A stretch of DNA of 22,327 nucleotides from positions 1 through 22,327 of the forward strand of contig CAMPKP010000044.1 in the NCBI GenBank assembly GCA_946887295.1, in the 5' to 3' direction. The number at the start of each line of letters is the position of its first letter. Positions within the stretch are counted from its first letter, which is position 1. Of this stretch, positions 1-8,907 are shown piece by piece. Below the pieces are notes generated by a model, which did not search any database, was not told the origin of the DNA, and worked only from the letters and a program-made list of their open reading frames with translations. This DNA is from an uncultured Gemmatimonadota bacterium. Its GTDB lineage: Bacteria; Gemmatimonadota; Gemmatimonadetes; Gemmatimonadales; GWC2-71-9. The position numbers and the translations under genes were made by a program.

Positions 1-5
1 CCTAT

Positions 6-123
6 GGCTGACGACTAGCGCGCAGGGGCCACACCCGTTCCCATTCCGAACACGGCAGTTAAGCCCTGCAGCGCCGATGGTACTGCCACTGAGAGGTGGT
101 GGGAGAGTAGGCCGTCGCCAGCC
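6..123 (+). rRNA. rrf: 5S ribosomal RNA
   Basis: The conserved 5S core is present (ACCCGTTCCCAT, CCGAACACGG, AGTTAAGCC, GCGCCGATGGTACTG, GGGAGAGTAGG). Helix I closes the molecule: bases 6-15 pair with 114-123 with a single A-C mismatch, giving a normal length of about 118 nt. Only about five bases of the upstream spacer are in the window. The 5S is therefore complete but the 23S gene lies outside. It is a component of the large ribosomal subunit and the last gene of an rRNA operon, followed immediately by a strong terminator. The exact ends could be off by one or two bases. Confidence 0.96.
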
Positions 124-131
124 TTTTCTTC

Positions 132-172
132 GAAGCCCGCACTCGATCATCGAGTGCGGGCTTCTCGTTTTT
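132..172 (+). terminator. Intrinsic terminator of the rRNA operon
   Basis: A perfect 15-bp stem (132-146 with 150-164) has a three-base TCA loop and is followed by a T run at 168-172. It begins nine bases after the 5S 3' end. The reverse strand has no U tract after the stem, so it acts in the + direction only. It separates rRNA transcription from era. Confidence 0.93.
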
Positions 173-190
173 CGGGCTCCGAGCCCCGCA

Positions 191-219
191 TTTCCACCAG
201 CGCCCGCCGCCGCCATATT
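191..219 (+). promoter_or_regulatory. Possible sigma-70 type promoter for era
   Basis: Between the rRNA terminator and era, TTTCCA (191-196) and CATATT (214-219) are separated by exactly 17 bases. Each matches 4 of 6 consensus positions. CATATT is the only AT-rich hexamer in a very GC-rich leader. era needs its own promoter after the terminator, which makes the location sensible. The match is weak and rests on inspection only. Confidence 0.25.
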
Positions 220-276
220 GGCTTCGGCGCGGCTCGGGTGAATCGGCGCCGCTTACCTCCCCTCCGGGGTCGCACG

Positions 277-1209
277 ATGACGAGCTTGCCGCAGGACCAG
301 ACGACGTCTCGCCGCGCCGGCCACATCGCCCTCGCCGGGGCCCCCAACGTCGGCAAGTCGTCGCTGCTGAACACGCTCGTCGGCACCCACCTCGCGATCG
401 TGAGCCCCAAGGCCCAGGCCACCCGGCTGCCGGTGGTGGGTCTTCGCACCGAGGGCGACACCCAGTTCATCTTCCACGACCTGCCCGGCCTGTTGGAGCC
501 CGCATACCTCATGCAGGCCCGCATGCGCGACCTGGCCCTGGAGACGCTGGGCAGGATGGATCTGATCCTGCACCTGCACCCGGCCTCCGACGCGCCGGCA
601 CCCCCCTTCGTCGAGGTGGCGGGCCTGTCGGCCGCTCCGGCCGTTCCCGTCCTCACGGTGTACACCAAGTCCGATCTCGTCCCGCCCGCGCGGCGCGAGG
701 ACCTGGAGCATTCCGCCATGACCGTCTCGGCCAGCAGCGGAGACGGCATCGAGCGGTTGCTGGCCCGGATCCGGGGCCACCTCCCCGAGGCCGAGTTCCC
801 CTACGATCCCGACGACGTCGGCACCCAGCAGTTGCGCTTCTTCGTGGTGGAGTATCTGCGTGAGGCGGCGTTCGAGCTTCTGGGCGACGAGCTCCCCTAC
901 AGCTTCAATGCCGAGGTCGAGGAGTTTCGCGAGGCCGAACGGCCCGTGTACATTCGGGTGACGCTCTACGTGGAGCGGGAGTCGCAGAAGGGGATCGTGG
1001 TCGGCCGCGGCGGCCGCACGATCGGCGCCATCGGCGCCCATGCCCGTGCCCGTCTGGAGGAGCTGCTCGGCGCCCCCGTCTATCTGGACTCGTGGGTGAA
1101 AGTGCTCCCCAACTGGCGCCGGAACCCCGTGGCGCTCACCCGCTTCGGATTCCCCGAGCCCAAACCCGTCGCCGCGGCCGAACGGCCGCCACGCCAGGAG
1201 TTCCCATGA
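277..1209 (+). CDS. era: GTPase Era
   Basis: Era is a GTPase that binds the 3' end of 16S rRNA and assists small-subunit maturation. The predicted protein has 310 aa, close to E. coli Era (301). The P-loop GAPNVGKS is at residues 21-28. Switch I reads QATR, G3 is DLPG (usually DTPG) and G4 is TKSD (usually NKxD). The stretch between G4 and the G5-like SAS is about nine residues shorter than in E. coli. A C-terminal KH domain follows, with the GxxG loop GRGG and the family block LDSWVKV. The ATG at 277 puts the P-loop at the usual distance from the N-terminus. An upstream in-frame start at 154 would overlap the rRNA terminator. The stop overlaps the next start (ATGA). The G3/G4 changes keep residues compatible with GTP binding, so the identification is firm. 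Confidence 0.95.
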   Translation: MTSLPQDQTTSRRAGHIALAGAPNVGKSSLLNTLVGTHLAIVSPKAQATRLPVVGLRTEGDTQFIFHDLPGLLEPAYLMQARMRDLALETLGRMDLILHLHPASDAPAPPFVEVAGLSAAPAVPVLTVYTKSDLVPPARREDLEHSAMTVSASSGDGIERLLARIRGHLPEAEFPYDPDDVGTQQLRFFVVEYLREAAFELLGDELPYSFNAEVEEFREAERPVYIRVTLYVERESQKGIVVGRGGRTIGAIGAHARARLEELLGAPVYLDSWVKVLPNWRRNPVALTRFGFPEPKPVAAAERPPRQEFP

Positions 1210-1373
1210 CCCTCGCCCCGGACCTGCTCGAAATTCTGGTCTGTCCCAAGTGCAAGGGCGACCTCGAGTACCGCACCGAGCCCGAGTCGCTGGCCTGCCA
1301 CGTCTGCCGCCTCGTCTACGCGGTCGAGGACGGCATCCCGATCATGCTCATCGAAGAAGCCAAGCCGCTCTGA
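1206..1373 (+). CDS. Trm112-family small zinc-ribbon protein
   Basis: This 55-aa protein belongs to the Trm112/YcaR family. It begins with the characteristic [12 protein letters not shown] and has cysteines at residues 13, 16, 31 and 34 (two CxxC knuckles), followed by VEDGIPIML. Eukaryotic and archaeal Trm112 is a zinc-binding activator of methyltransferases. The bacterial members are small and their partner is usually unknown. The ATG overlaps the era stop by four bases, so the two are probably translationally coupled. No methyltransferase is encoded beside it, so the partner cannot be read from context. Confidence 0.88.
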   Translation: MTLAPDLLEILVCPKCKGDLEYRTEPESLACHVCRLVYAVEDGIPIMLIEEAKPL

Positions 1374-1393
1374 GTCCCGAACACACCCCCCGC

Positions 1394-2983
1394 GTGAAGC
1401 CTCACACGCTGAGCGAGAGTGCGGACCGGGCGCTCGCGCAGGCGCGTGACGAAGCCCGACGCCTGGGGCACGACTCGATCGGGGCGGAGCACATCCTCCT
1501 CGTGCTCATCCAGCCGGGCGGCGTGGGCGAGCCGGTGCTTCGCCGCCTCGGGCTGGAGCCCGCCGAGGTGCGGGGCCGGCTCGAGGCCGGCGGACGCCGT
1601 GGGCGGGCGAGAGGGGGCGCGGAGGAGCTGGCCTACACCTCCCACGCCAAGCGGCTGATCGAGGCCGCCTCCATGCTGGCGCGCGAGGCCGGCACCGAGC
1701 TCTCCGCCGACCACCTGTTTCTCGCCGCGCTCCAGGAGCCGCGCGGCTCCATGGCGCGGATTCTCGGCGACGCGGGCATCGCGCCGGACCGGGTGCGGGC
1801 GGAGATGCCGGGGGCGACACCGGCCGCCAGGCCGTCACGCCGGGCGGCGCCGGCCCCCGCCGAACCGGGTATCCGGTCGGGTGAGGTGGCCGCGCATTCG
1901 GGTCTGCCGCCCCACCTCCGCAAGAGCCGCACGCCGCGCTGGCGCCTGGTGCTGCTGCTCGCGGTGCCCGTGAGCATCCTGCTGGGGTACGTCCTGCATG
2001 CGCCCGCGGTCTGGATCTTCTTCACCGCCTGTCTCGGGGTGCTCCCGCTCGCCGCATACATGGGCGAGGCCACCGAGCACCTGGCGCATCGCACCGGTCC
2101 GACCGTCGGCGGCCTGCTCAACGCGACGTTCGGCAACGCGGCGGAGCTCATCATTGCGCTGGTCGCGCTCCGCGCCGGGCTGGTGGACCTGGTGAAGGCG
2201 TCGATCACCGGGAGCATCCTGGGTAATCTGCTCCTGATCATGGGCCTCGCGCTCATCGCCGGAGGGCTGAACCGTCCGGAGCTCAAGTTCAACCGGACCA
2301 ATGCCGGCATGAGCGCCGGCATGCTGGCGCTCTCCGTGGTGGCGCTCGGGTTCCCCGCGCTCTACCATGCCGTCCACCCCGAGGCCGCCGCTCGCGCCGC
2401 CGAGCTGCACATGTCGGAGGCCGTCGCGCTCGTCCTCTTCCTCACCTACGGCTGCTCCCTCCTCTTCACCCTGCGGACCCACCGCACGCTCTTCGGCGGC
2501 GAGGCGCACCCGCTCGATGGGCCGGTGTGGAGTCCCCGGAAGGCGCTCCTCGTCCTCGCGGCCGCCACCGTGGGCGTGGCGATCGAATCCGAGCTGTTGG
2601 TCCACGCGGCTACCGAGGCGACGGAAGCGCTCGGCCTCACCCCGATCTTTCTGGGGCTGATCGTGATTCCCATCATCGGCAACGCCGCCGAGCATGCCGC
2701 CGCGGTGGTGCTCTCCCGGAAGGGCCAGATCGACCTGGGGCTCCAGATTGCGCTCGGCTCCAGCACCCAGATCGCGCTCCTCGTGGCCCCCATTCTGGTT
2801 CTTGCCGGCGTGCTGATGGGCCAGGACATGAACCTCGTCTTCCGGCCATTCGAGGTCCTCGCGCTCGGCATGGCGACCGCGGTGATCTCGATCATCACCC
2901 TGGACGGAGAATCCCACTGGTTCGAGGGGGTCCAGTTGCTGGCGGTCTACCTCATGGTGGCCGTGGGGGCGTTCTTCCTCTGA
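1394..2983 (+). CDS. Ca2+/H+ antiporter (CAX family) with N-terminal ClpC-type double Clp repeat
   Basis: One uninterrupted 529-aa frame joins two unrelated modules. Residues ~4-135 form two Clp N-domain repeats, with GAEHILLVLI at 30-39 and SADHLFLAAL at 104-113 matching GTEHILLGL of ClpC. ELAYTSHAK at ~78-86 parallels DLPYTSRAK of the ClpC encoded at 11222. A Pro/Ala/Arg linker (~135-180) leads to a CaCA exchanger of about eleven membrane segments. Its two inverted alpha-repeats carry GNAAELII (247-254) and GNAAEHAAAV (429-438), the signature acidic ion-binding motifs of Ca2+/H+ exchangers. The expected activity is Ca2+ export driven by the proton gradient at the inner membrane. The Clp domain would be soluble, probably cytoplasmic. 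GTG 1394 is the only start that keeps repeat 1 intact without overlapping the Trm112 gene; no strong ribosome binding site is visible. The role of the Clp domain is unknown. Confidence 0.88.
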   Translation: MKPHTLSESADRALAQARDEARRLGHDSIGAEHILLVLIQPGGVGEPVLRRLGLEPAEVRGRLEAGGRRGRARGGAEELAYTSHAKRLIEAASMLAREAGTELSADHLFLAALQEPRGSMARILGDAGIAPDRVRAEMPGATPAARPSRRAAPAPAEPGIRSGEVAAHSGLPPHLRKSRTPRWRLVLLLAVPVSILLGYVLHAPAVWIFFTACLGVLPLAAYMGEATEHLAHRTGPTVGGLLNATFGNAAELIIALVALRAGLVDLVKASITGSILGNLLLIMGLALIAGGLNRPELKFNRTNAGMSAGMLALSVVALGFPALYHAVHPEAAARAAELHMSEAVALVLFLTYGCSLLFTLRTHRTLFGGEAHPLDGPVWSPRKALLVLAAATVGVAIESELLVHAATEATEALGLTPIFLGLIVIPIIGNAAEHAAAVVLSRKGQIDLGLQIALGSSTQIALLVAPILVLAGVLMGQDMNLVFRPFEVLALGMATAVISIITLDGESHWFEGVQLLAVYLMVAVGAFFL

Positions 2984-2984
2984 T

Positions 2985-3013
2985 TGACTTGCGGGGCCCG
3001 GAACCCCAAGTTA
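2985..3013 (+). other. Imperfect hairpin after the antiporter gene
   Basis: GGGG (2993-2996) pairs with CCCC (3004-3007) around a seven-base loop. TTGACTT/AAGTTA-type pairing extends the stem outward past a two-base GC bulge. No T run follows. It lies in the 61-base gap before the GGDEF gene, in locally AT-richer sequence. It could be a weak terminator or part of the leader of the next gene. Confidence 0.3.
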
Positions 3014-3044
3014 GCTGGTTGTAAATCCTTACGAGAGGCAAAGG

Positions 3045-4028
3045 GTGCGGACTCGCCCGACGATTCTCTTCTACTCGCCGGACGGCTGCCCGGTGCCGGC
3101 GTTGGTCCGCCAGTGGGCGGCCGCCAACACGTTTCCCCTTCTGGTGTTCAGCCGCCCGGACGAGGTGGAGTCCATCGTGCTGCGGGGGCATCCCTGCCTG
3201 CTCTTCGTGGACGGCAACGGGACGAGGAACGAAGGCGTGGGCCTGGTGCGGCGCCTGAAGAGCGATGCTTTCACCGCGATCGTTCCCGTCACGGCCCTCG
3301 CCGCTGATCATCACCCCGAGCAGGTCCAGGCGTGGTTCGCCGCGGGCGCGGACGAGGTGATCAGCAGCCTCTTCTCGCCGGCCGAGCAGCGCTCCCGCCT
3401 GGACGCCATGCTGGTGCGGACCGAGCGCGACGTCTCGGTTCATCCGTCCACCCGGCTTCCCGGCACGACCGAGATCGAGCGCGAGATCCGCCGCCGACTG
3501 GACTCGGACCAGGAATTCGCCGTCTGTTACGCCGATCTGGACCATTTCAAGGAGTTCAACGATCGGTACAGCTACTACGACGGCGACCGGGTCATCTACC
3601 TCCTGTCGCGGATCCTGCACGACGTGGTCAAGGGGCTGTTGGGAGCCCGGGGCTTCGTGGGCCACATCGGCGGAGACGACTTCATCTTCATCGTCCCTGC
3701 GCCGGAGATCAGCACGGTCTGCAGCGAGATCCTGGACGTCTTCGACACCCTGATCCCGCTGCAGTACAACGACCAGGACCGCAGGGCCGGCTACTTCTTC
3801 GGGAAGGACCGCCGGGGGCAGCTGCACCGTGTCCCCCTGATGACCCTCTCGATCGGCATCGTGACCAACCGGCACCGGAAGTTTGCGCATCCGGCGCAGG
3901 TCAGCGAGCTTGCCACCGAGATGAAGAGCTACGCCAAGACGCTGCCGGGCTCGGTCTTCGTGGTGGACCGGCGTCAGAGCACCGACGGCGAGGATCGCCA
4001 GGGATCGGCCGCGAGGGAACCGTCGTGA
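3045..4028 (+). CDS. Degenerate receiver domain fused to GGDEF-type domain
   Basis: The 327-aa protein has two parts. Residues ~1-125 follow the receiver fold: LLFVDGNG places an Asp at the phospho-acceptor strand, PVTALAAD supplies the Thr, and AGADEVI matches the typical AGADDYI. However, the N-terminal acidic pair is missing, and the conserved Lys before the final helix is replaced (ISSLFSP instead of ITKPFSP). Residues ~140-310 form a GGDEF domain with metal-binding YADLDHFKEFND and signature GGDDF at 209-213. The RxxD inhibitory site is absent. GGDDF differs from GGDEF/GGEEF at the fourth position, so cyclic-di-GMP synthesis is possible but not assured; it could be a nucleotide sensor. 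GTG 3045 is preceded by a purine-rich GAGAGG at 3033-3038. No effector or phosphodiesterase gene is adjacent. Confidence 0.8.
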   Translation: MRTRPTILFYSPDGCPVPALVRQWAAANTFPLLVFSRPDEVESIVLRGHPCLLFVDGNGTRNEGVGLVRRLKSDAFTAIVPVTALAADHHPEQVQAWFAAGADEVISSLFSPAEQRSRLDAMLVRTERDVSVHPSTRLPGTTEIEREIRRRLDSDQEFAVCYADLDHFKEFNDRYSYYDGDRVIYLLSRILHDVVKGLLGARGFVGHIGGDDFIFIVPAPEISTVCSEILDVFDTLIPLQYNDQDRRAGYFFGKDRRGQLHRVPLMTLSIGIVTNRHRKFAHPAQVSELATEMKSYAKTLPGSVFVVDRRQSTDGEDRQGSAAREPS

Positions 4029-4038
4029 GGACGAACCG

Positions 4039-4863
4039 ATGAACGTCACCTGTCCCAACTGCGCCACCGTCTACCGGGTGGATCCAGCCAAGGTCCCCGA
4101 GGGTGGCGTTCGGGCGCGCTGCGCGGTCTGCAGCGCGATCTTCGCCGTCGCCCGCGAGGCCTCCGCTCAGCAGCATGCTCCCGCCGCGGCTGCTGCGGCC
4201 TCGGCACCTCCGCCTCCGCCCGCTCCGTCGGCGCCTCCCCCATCCGCGCGCCCGGTGTCTCCCCCGGCTGCGCCGGTGACGGCGCCGGCCCCGGCGGCGC
4301 CGATGGCCGCATCGGCCGCGTCCGCGCCCCCGGCTCCGCCCCCGGCTCCGCCCACGGGCCCGTCCGCGGCCCCAGCTCCGTCCGCGCCCCCAGCTCCACC
4401 CACGCCGCAGACTGCCCGGCCGGTGGCGCCGGCCGCTCCCCCGCGGCCGGTGACTCCACCCGCGACCGGCGCTCCCGGCGGACCCCCGCCGCGGCCCGCC
4501 GCACCCAGAACCCACCAGCCGCCTGCGCCAGCGGCAAGTCCTGCCGCCGCGCAACCGGCGGCTCGGCCCGTGGCTCCCGCGCCGGGGCCCGGCGGCCGCC
4601 CGGCCAACCCCTTCCTGTCCCAGGATCCGTCCCTCAAGGCCAAGCGGCTCGCCCGGGCCCTCGTCTCCGACATCGTCGTGTATCATCCCGCCAAGCGCCA
4701 GGAGGGGATCCGGGACGGGAACCTCAAGGAGCTCTTCGAGGAGGAGATCAAGAAGAGCTGGGAGGAGTACACCGAGCAGGTGGGTCGCGAGGTCGCCGAA
4801 TCCACCGGGTTCTTCCGTGAGGCCCTGAACGAGATCCTGGCGGGCGGGCGACAGGTGTTCTAG
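4039..4863 (+). CDS. MJ0042-type zinc-ribbon protein with Pro/Ala-rich linker
   Basis: The 274-aa protein starts with an MJ0042/zinc_ribbon_5 motif: CPNC at residues 5-8 and CAVC at 28-31, with YRVDPAKVP and VRARC between. A low-complexity linker of about 150 residues made almost only of Pro, Ala, Ser, Gly and Val follows (~41-188). The C-terminal ~85 residues are charged and helical (VSDIVVYHPAKRQEG, then Glu/Lys-rich). This layout of N-terminal zinc ribbon, disordered spacer and C-terminal helical domain recurs in delta-proteobacterial and related proteins of unknown role. No membrane segment is visible. It begins ten bases after the GGDEF gene, so the two are probably co-transcribed. The function is unknown; a spacer that separates two binding modules is inference. 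Confidence 0.75.
   Translation: MNVTCPNCATVYRVDPAKVPEGGVRARCAVCSAIFAVAREASAQQHAPAAAAAASAPPPPPAPSAPPPSARPVSPPAAPVTAPAPAAPMAASAASAPPAPPPAPPTGPSAAPAPSAPPAPPTPQTARPVAPAAPPRPVTPPATGAPGGPPPRPAAPRTHQPPAPAASPAAAQPAARPVAPAPGPGGRPANPFLSQDPSLKAKRLARALVSDIVVYHPAKRQEGIRDGNLKELFEEEIKKSWEEYTEQVGREVAESTGFFREALNEILAGGRQVF
4159..4600 (+). repeat. Low-complexity Pro/Ala-coding stretch
   Basis: This segment codes for the disordered linker of the zinc-ribbon protein. It is dominated by CCG, CCC, GCG, GCC and GCT codons, with many short imperfect direct repeats. The clearest is TCCGCGCCCCC(G/A)GCTCC at 4321 and again at 4381, exactly 60 bases apart. There is no uniform repeat unit and the frame stays open throughout, so it looks like selected amino-acid bias with some slippage or duplication. 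Confidence 0.7.
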
Positions 4864-4987
4864 AGGGCAGGGCGACCGGAGCCGAGACCGCACCGCCCTC
4901 AGCACGCCATGACCGGCCCGCTGGCCCGCCCCCGCGGGACCGCCATCCCGTTATTTTCCAACAGACCCCAACTCCCGAGGGCCAGGC

Positions 4988-6088
4988 ATGACCGATCTGC
5001 TCGAACGCCTCACCGAGCTGCAGCAGCGGGTGACCGAACTACGAGACTTTCTTTGACCTTCCCGCCAAGTCCGAGCGTCTGAACGCGCTCGAAGCGCGGC
5101 AGGCTGAAGCCGGTTTCTGGGCCAACGCCGACTCCGCCCGAGCGTCGGTGCAGGAAATCAAGACCCTGAAGGCCTGGGTCGTTCCCTACGAGAATCTGAG
5201 TCAGCGGATCGAGGGCGCGGTCGAGATGGCCCAGCTCCTCGCCGCCGAGCCCGACCCGACGATGGAGGCGGAAGTGGCGCGCGAGGGCGACGAGCTCGCC
5301 GCCGGCGTGGAGCGATTCGAGCTCCAGGCGATGCTCCAGGGTCCCGAGGACTCCCGTGACGCGCTCCTCACCATCCACCCGGGCGCCGGCGGCACCGAGT
5401 CCCAGGACTGGGCCGAGATGCTCATGCGCATGTACGTCCGGTGGGCGGAGCGGCACGGATTTCAGGTGAGCATTCTCGACCTGCTGCCCGGCGAGGAGGC
5501 CGGACTCAAGTCGGTGTCGATCGAGATCAAGGGGGAGTACGCCTACGGCTACCTGAAGGCGGAGAAGGGGGTGCACCGGCTGGTCCGGATCTCGCCCTAC
5601 GACTCCCAGGCCCGGCGGCACACCTCGTTCGCCTCGGTCTTCGTCTACCCCGACGTGGACGACACCATCGAGATCGACATCCGCGAGGAGGACATCAAGA
5701 TGGACGTCTTCCGGGCCTCGGGAGCGGGCGGCCAGCACGTGAACAAGACGTCGTCGGCGGTGCGGCTGACCCACGTGCCGACCGGCGTGGTGGTCTCCTG
5801 CCAGCAGGAGCGCAGCCAGACCAAGAACCGCGCGACGGCCATGAAGATGTTGCGGGCCGCCTTGTACCAGCGGAAGTTGGAGGAGCAGGAGGCGGCGCGG
5901 GCCGTGGTCGAGGCGACCAAGACCGACAACTCCTGGGGCAACCAGATCCGGTCCTACGTCTTCCAGCCCTACACCATGGTCAACGACCACCGAACCGAAG
6001 TGAAGGTCGGGGACGTACAACGGGTGATGGATGGCGACCTGGACGAGTTCATTCAGGCCTATCTCAAGCGATTCGGAGGCAAGGCGGC

Positions 6089-6092
<4 letters not shown>
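4988..6092 (+). CDS. prfB: Peptide chain release factor 2, expressed by +1 programmed frameshift
   Basis: RF2 releases peptides at UGA and UAA. The gene is split in the classical way. The zero frame runs 22 codons from ATG 4988 to CTT, then meets TGA at 5054-5056. Shifting +1 so that reading resumes with GAC at 5055 gives a continuous 367-aa protein (E. coli 365). The junction peptide LRDFLD corresponds to LRGYLD of E. coli. The GGQ catalytic motif is at residues 247-249 (GAGGQHVNKTSSAVR). The anticodon-like tripeptide is SPY at 202-204 instead of the usual SPF, within RLVRISPYDSQARRHTSF. A GAGGG at 4977-4981 serves as ribosome binding site. A search for single open frames finds only the part downstream of the shift. 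The gene overlaps lysS, a common neighbour of prfB. Confidence 0.95.
5048..5057 (+). promoter_or_regulatory. prfB +1 recoding site (TTT CTT TGA C)
   Basis: The slippery CTT T followed by an in-frame TGA C is the hallmark of RF2 autoregulation. When RF2 is scarce the ribosome pauses at UGA, and the Leu tRNA slips from CUU to UUU. The stimulatory Shine-Dalgarno-like AGGGGG found three bases upstream of CTT in most species is replaced here by CGAGAC. Only GAG remains to pair with 16S rRNA. Peptide continuity on both sides of the shift argues against a sequencing error. Confidence 0.88.
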
Positions 6093-7599
<1,507 letters not shown>

Positions 7600-7603
<4 letters not shown>

Positions 7604-8907
7604 CCCGAACCGCGCTGGCGGCGGCACTTCGCGAGCTGGGGCGCACCTTCCGCTGGCCGTCGAAGCTCGAGTGGCGCATCGCCCGGCGCTATCTGCGGAG
7701 CCGGCGGGGGGCGCGGACGGCCTCGCTCAACACGGTGATCTCGACCGGCGGCGTCGCGGTGGGTGTCACCGCCCTGATCGTGGTGCTGGGCGTCATGAAC
7801 GGGCTCAGGAACGATCTTCGCGAGCGGATCCTGGTGGCCAACCCGCATCTGCGGGTGCTGACCTACGGCGCGGGCCTTCGGGTGGACGACTGGCGCGAGG
7901 CCCTGGCGCGCATCCGCCAGGAGCCCGGGGTCGTCGCGGCCGCCCCGGAAGTGATCAGCCAGGCCGGCATCACCGCGGGGCAGGACTACGGCGAAGGCGT
8001 GAACCTGCTCGGCTTCGACCCCGACACCGGCACGATGTCGGTCACCTCGCTGCCCAAGGCCATCGAGAAGGGCGATCTCTCGTTCAAGCCCAGCAAGCCG
8101 GGAGTGGACGGCGGCATTCTGCTCGGCACCCGTCTCGCGGGCCGTCTCTCGGTGTACCCGGGCGACGTCGTGACCCTGGTGCCGGTCACCGAGGCCAAGA
8201 TGAATCCGGCGCTGGGGGTGGCGGTCCCGCGGTTCTGGAAGTTCGAGGTCACCGGGCTCTTCGACACGGGAATGTTCCAGTACGACAATCAGTTCGTGGT
8301 GATGTCCCTGGAGCATGCGCAGCGCTTCACCGGCCTGGGGAAGGCGGTGTCCGGCATCGCCGTGCGGGTGGTGGATCCGGATCTCGCGCCGGCCATCGGC
8401 GAGTCACTCGAGAAGCGCCTGGGCTATCCCTTCCGGGCGCTCGACTGGCAGACTCAGAACCAGAGCCTCTTCAGTGCCCTCCAGCTCGAGAAGCTGGCCA
8501 TGGGACTGATTATTTTCTTCATCATGGTGGTGGCGGCCTTCAACATCGTGGGCACCCTCACCATGGTGGTGACGGACAAGACCAAGGAGATCGGGATCCT
8601 CCGGGCCATGGGCCTGACCTCGCCGGCGGTGGCGAGAGTCTTCCTGATCCAGGGCGCGGTGATCGGCTTCGTCGGGACGATGGCGGGCCTGGTCTGCGGC
8701 CTCGCCGTCGCGTATGTCGTGGACAAGTCGGGATGGATCAGGATCAATCCGGCGGTCTACTTCATCGACCATCTCCCGGTCCACGTCGAGCCGCTCGACG
8801 TCGCGATCGTGGTGGGGGCCAGCATCGCCGTCGCGGTGCTCGCCACGATCTACCCCTCGAGGACGGCGGCCGGTCTCACGCCCGTCGAGGCGATCCGGCA
8901 CGAATGA
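7600..8907 (+). CDS. lolC: Lipoprotein-releasing ABC transporter permease (LolC/LolE family)
   Basis: This 435-aa protein is the permease of the Lol exporter, which extracts lipoproteins from the inner membrane for transfer to the outer membrane. The N-terminal block EWRIARRYLRSRRG and a first membrane helix at ~45-67 precede a large periplasmic domain (~70-295). Three more helices follow (~300-325, ~350-375, ~402-425). The coupling region TKEIGILRAMG and the terminal YPSRTAAGLTPVEAIRHE are typical of LolC/E. ATG 7600 overlaps the lysS stop, with GGAGGAGGG just upstream. Only one permease gene lies beside lolD, so the transporter may use a single LolF-like homodimer instead of LolC plus LolE; a second copy elsewhere cannot be excluded. 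Confidence 0.9.

Noticed and set aside
154..276. Upstream in-frame start for era adding 41 residues
   Set aside because: It would begin inside the rRNA terminator, and the extension is Arg-rich without family similarity. ATG 277 gives normal Era length.
253..1041. Long open frame on the minus strand across era
   Set aside because: Typical GC-rich shadow: no recognisable motif, composition rich in Arg/Gly/His, and the + strand frame is clearly Era. The same reasoning removes the large minus-strand frames over clpC (11192-12781), lysS (6059-7627), mcsB (9961-11217) and lpxB (20581-21786).
1250..1393. N-terminal extension of the antiporter into the Trm112 gene
   Set aside because: It overlaps almost the whole Trm112-like gene in another frame and adds a meaningless Arg/Pro-rich segment. 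The Clp repeat begins just after GTG 1394.
2984..3044. tRNA or cyclic-di-GMP riboswitch ahead of the GGDEF gene
   Set aside because: The AT-richer leader has no cloverleaf or T-loop, and no GEMM-type conserved loops. Only an imperfect hairpin is supportable.
4159..4600. Pro/Ala region as a tandem-repeat array or CRISPR-like structure
   Set aside because: No constant unit or spacer pattern. The repeats are short and imperfect and follow codon choice in an open frame.
4921..4987. Promoter for prfB with TTATTT at 4951 as -10
   Set aside because: It is the only AT-rich spot in the 124-base gap, but no -35-like hexamer lies at the right distance. Too weak to annotate. An imperfect AGGGCG/CGCCCT pairing near 4868-4899 also lacks a U tract and has a 20-base-plus loop.
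4909..5082. Small frame starting at ATG 4909 that overlaps the prfB start
   Set aside because: No ribosome binding site or family resemblance. It is out of frame with both prfB segments and ends within prfB.
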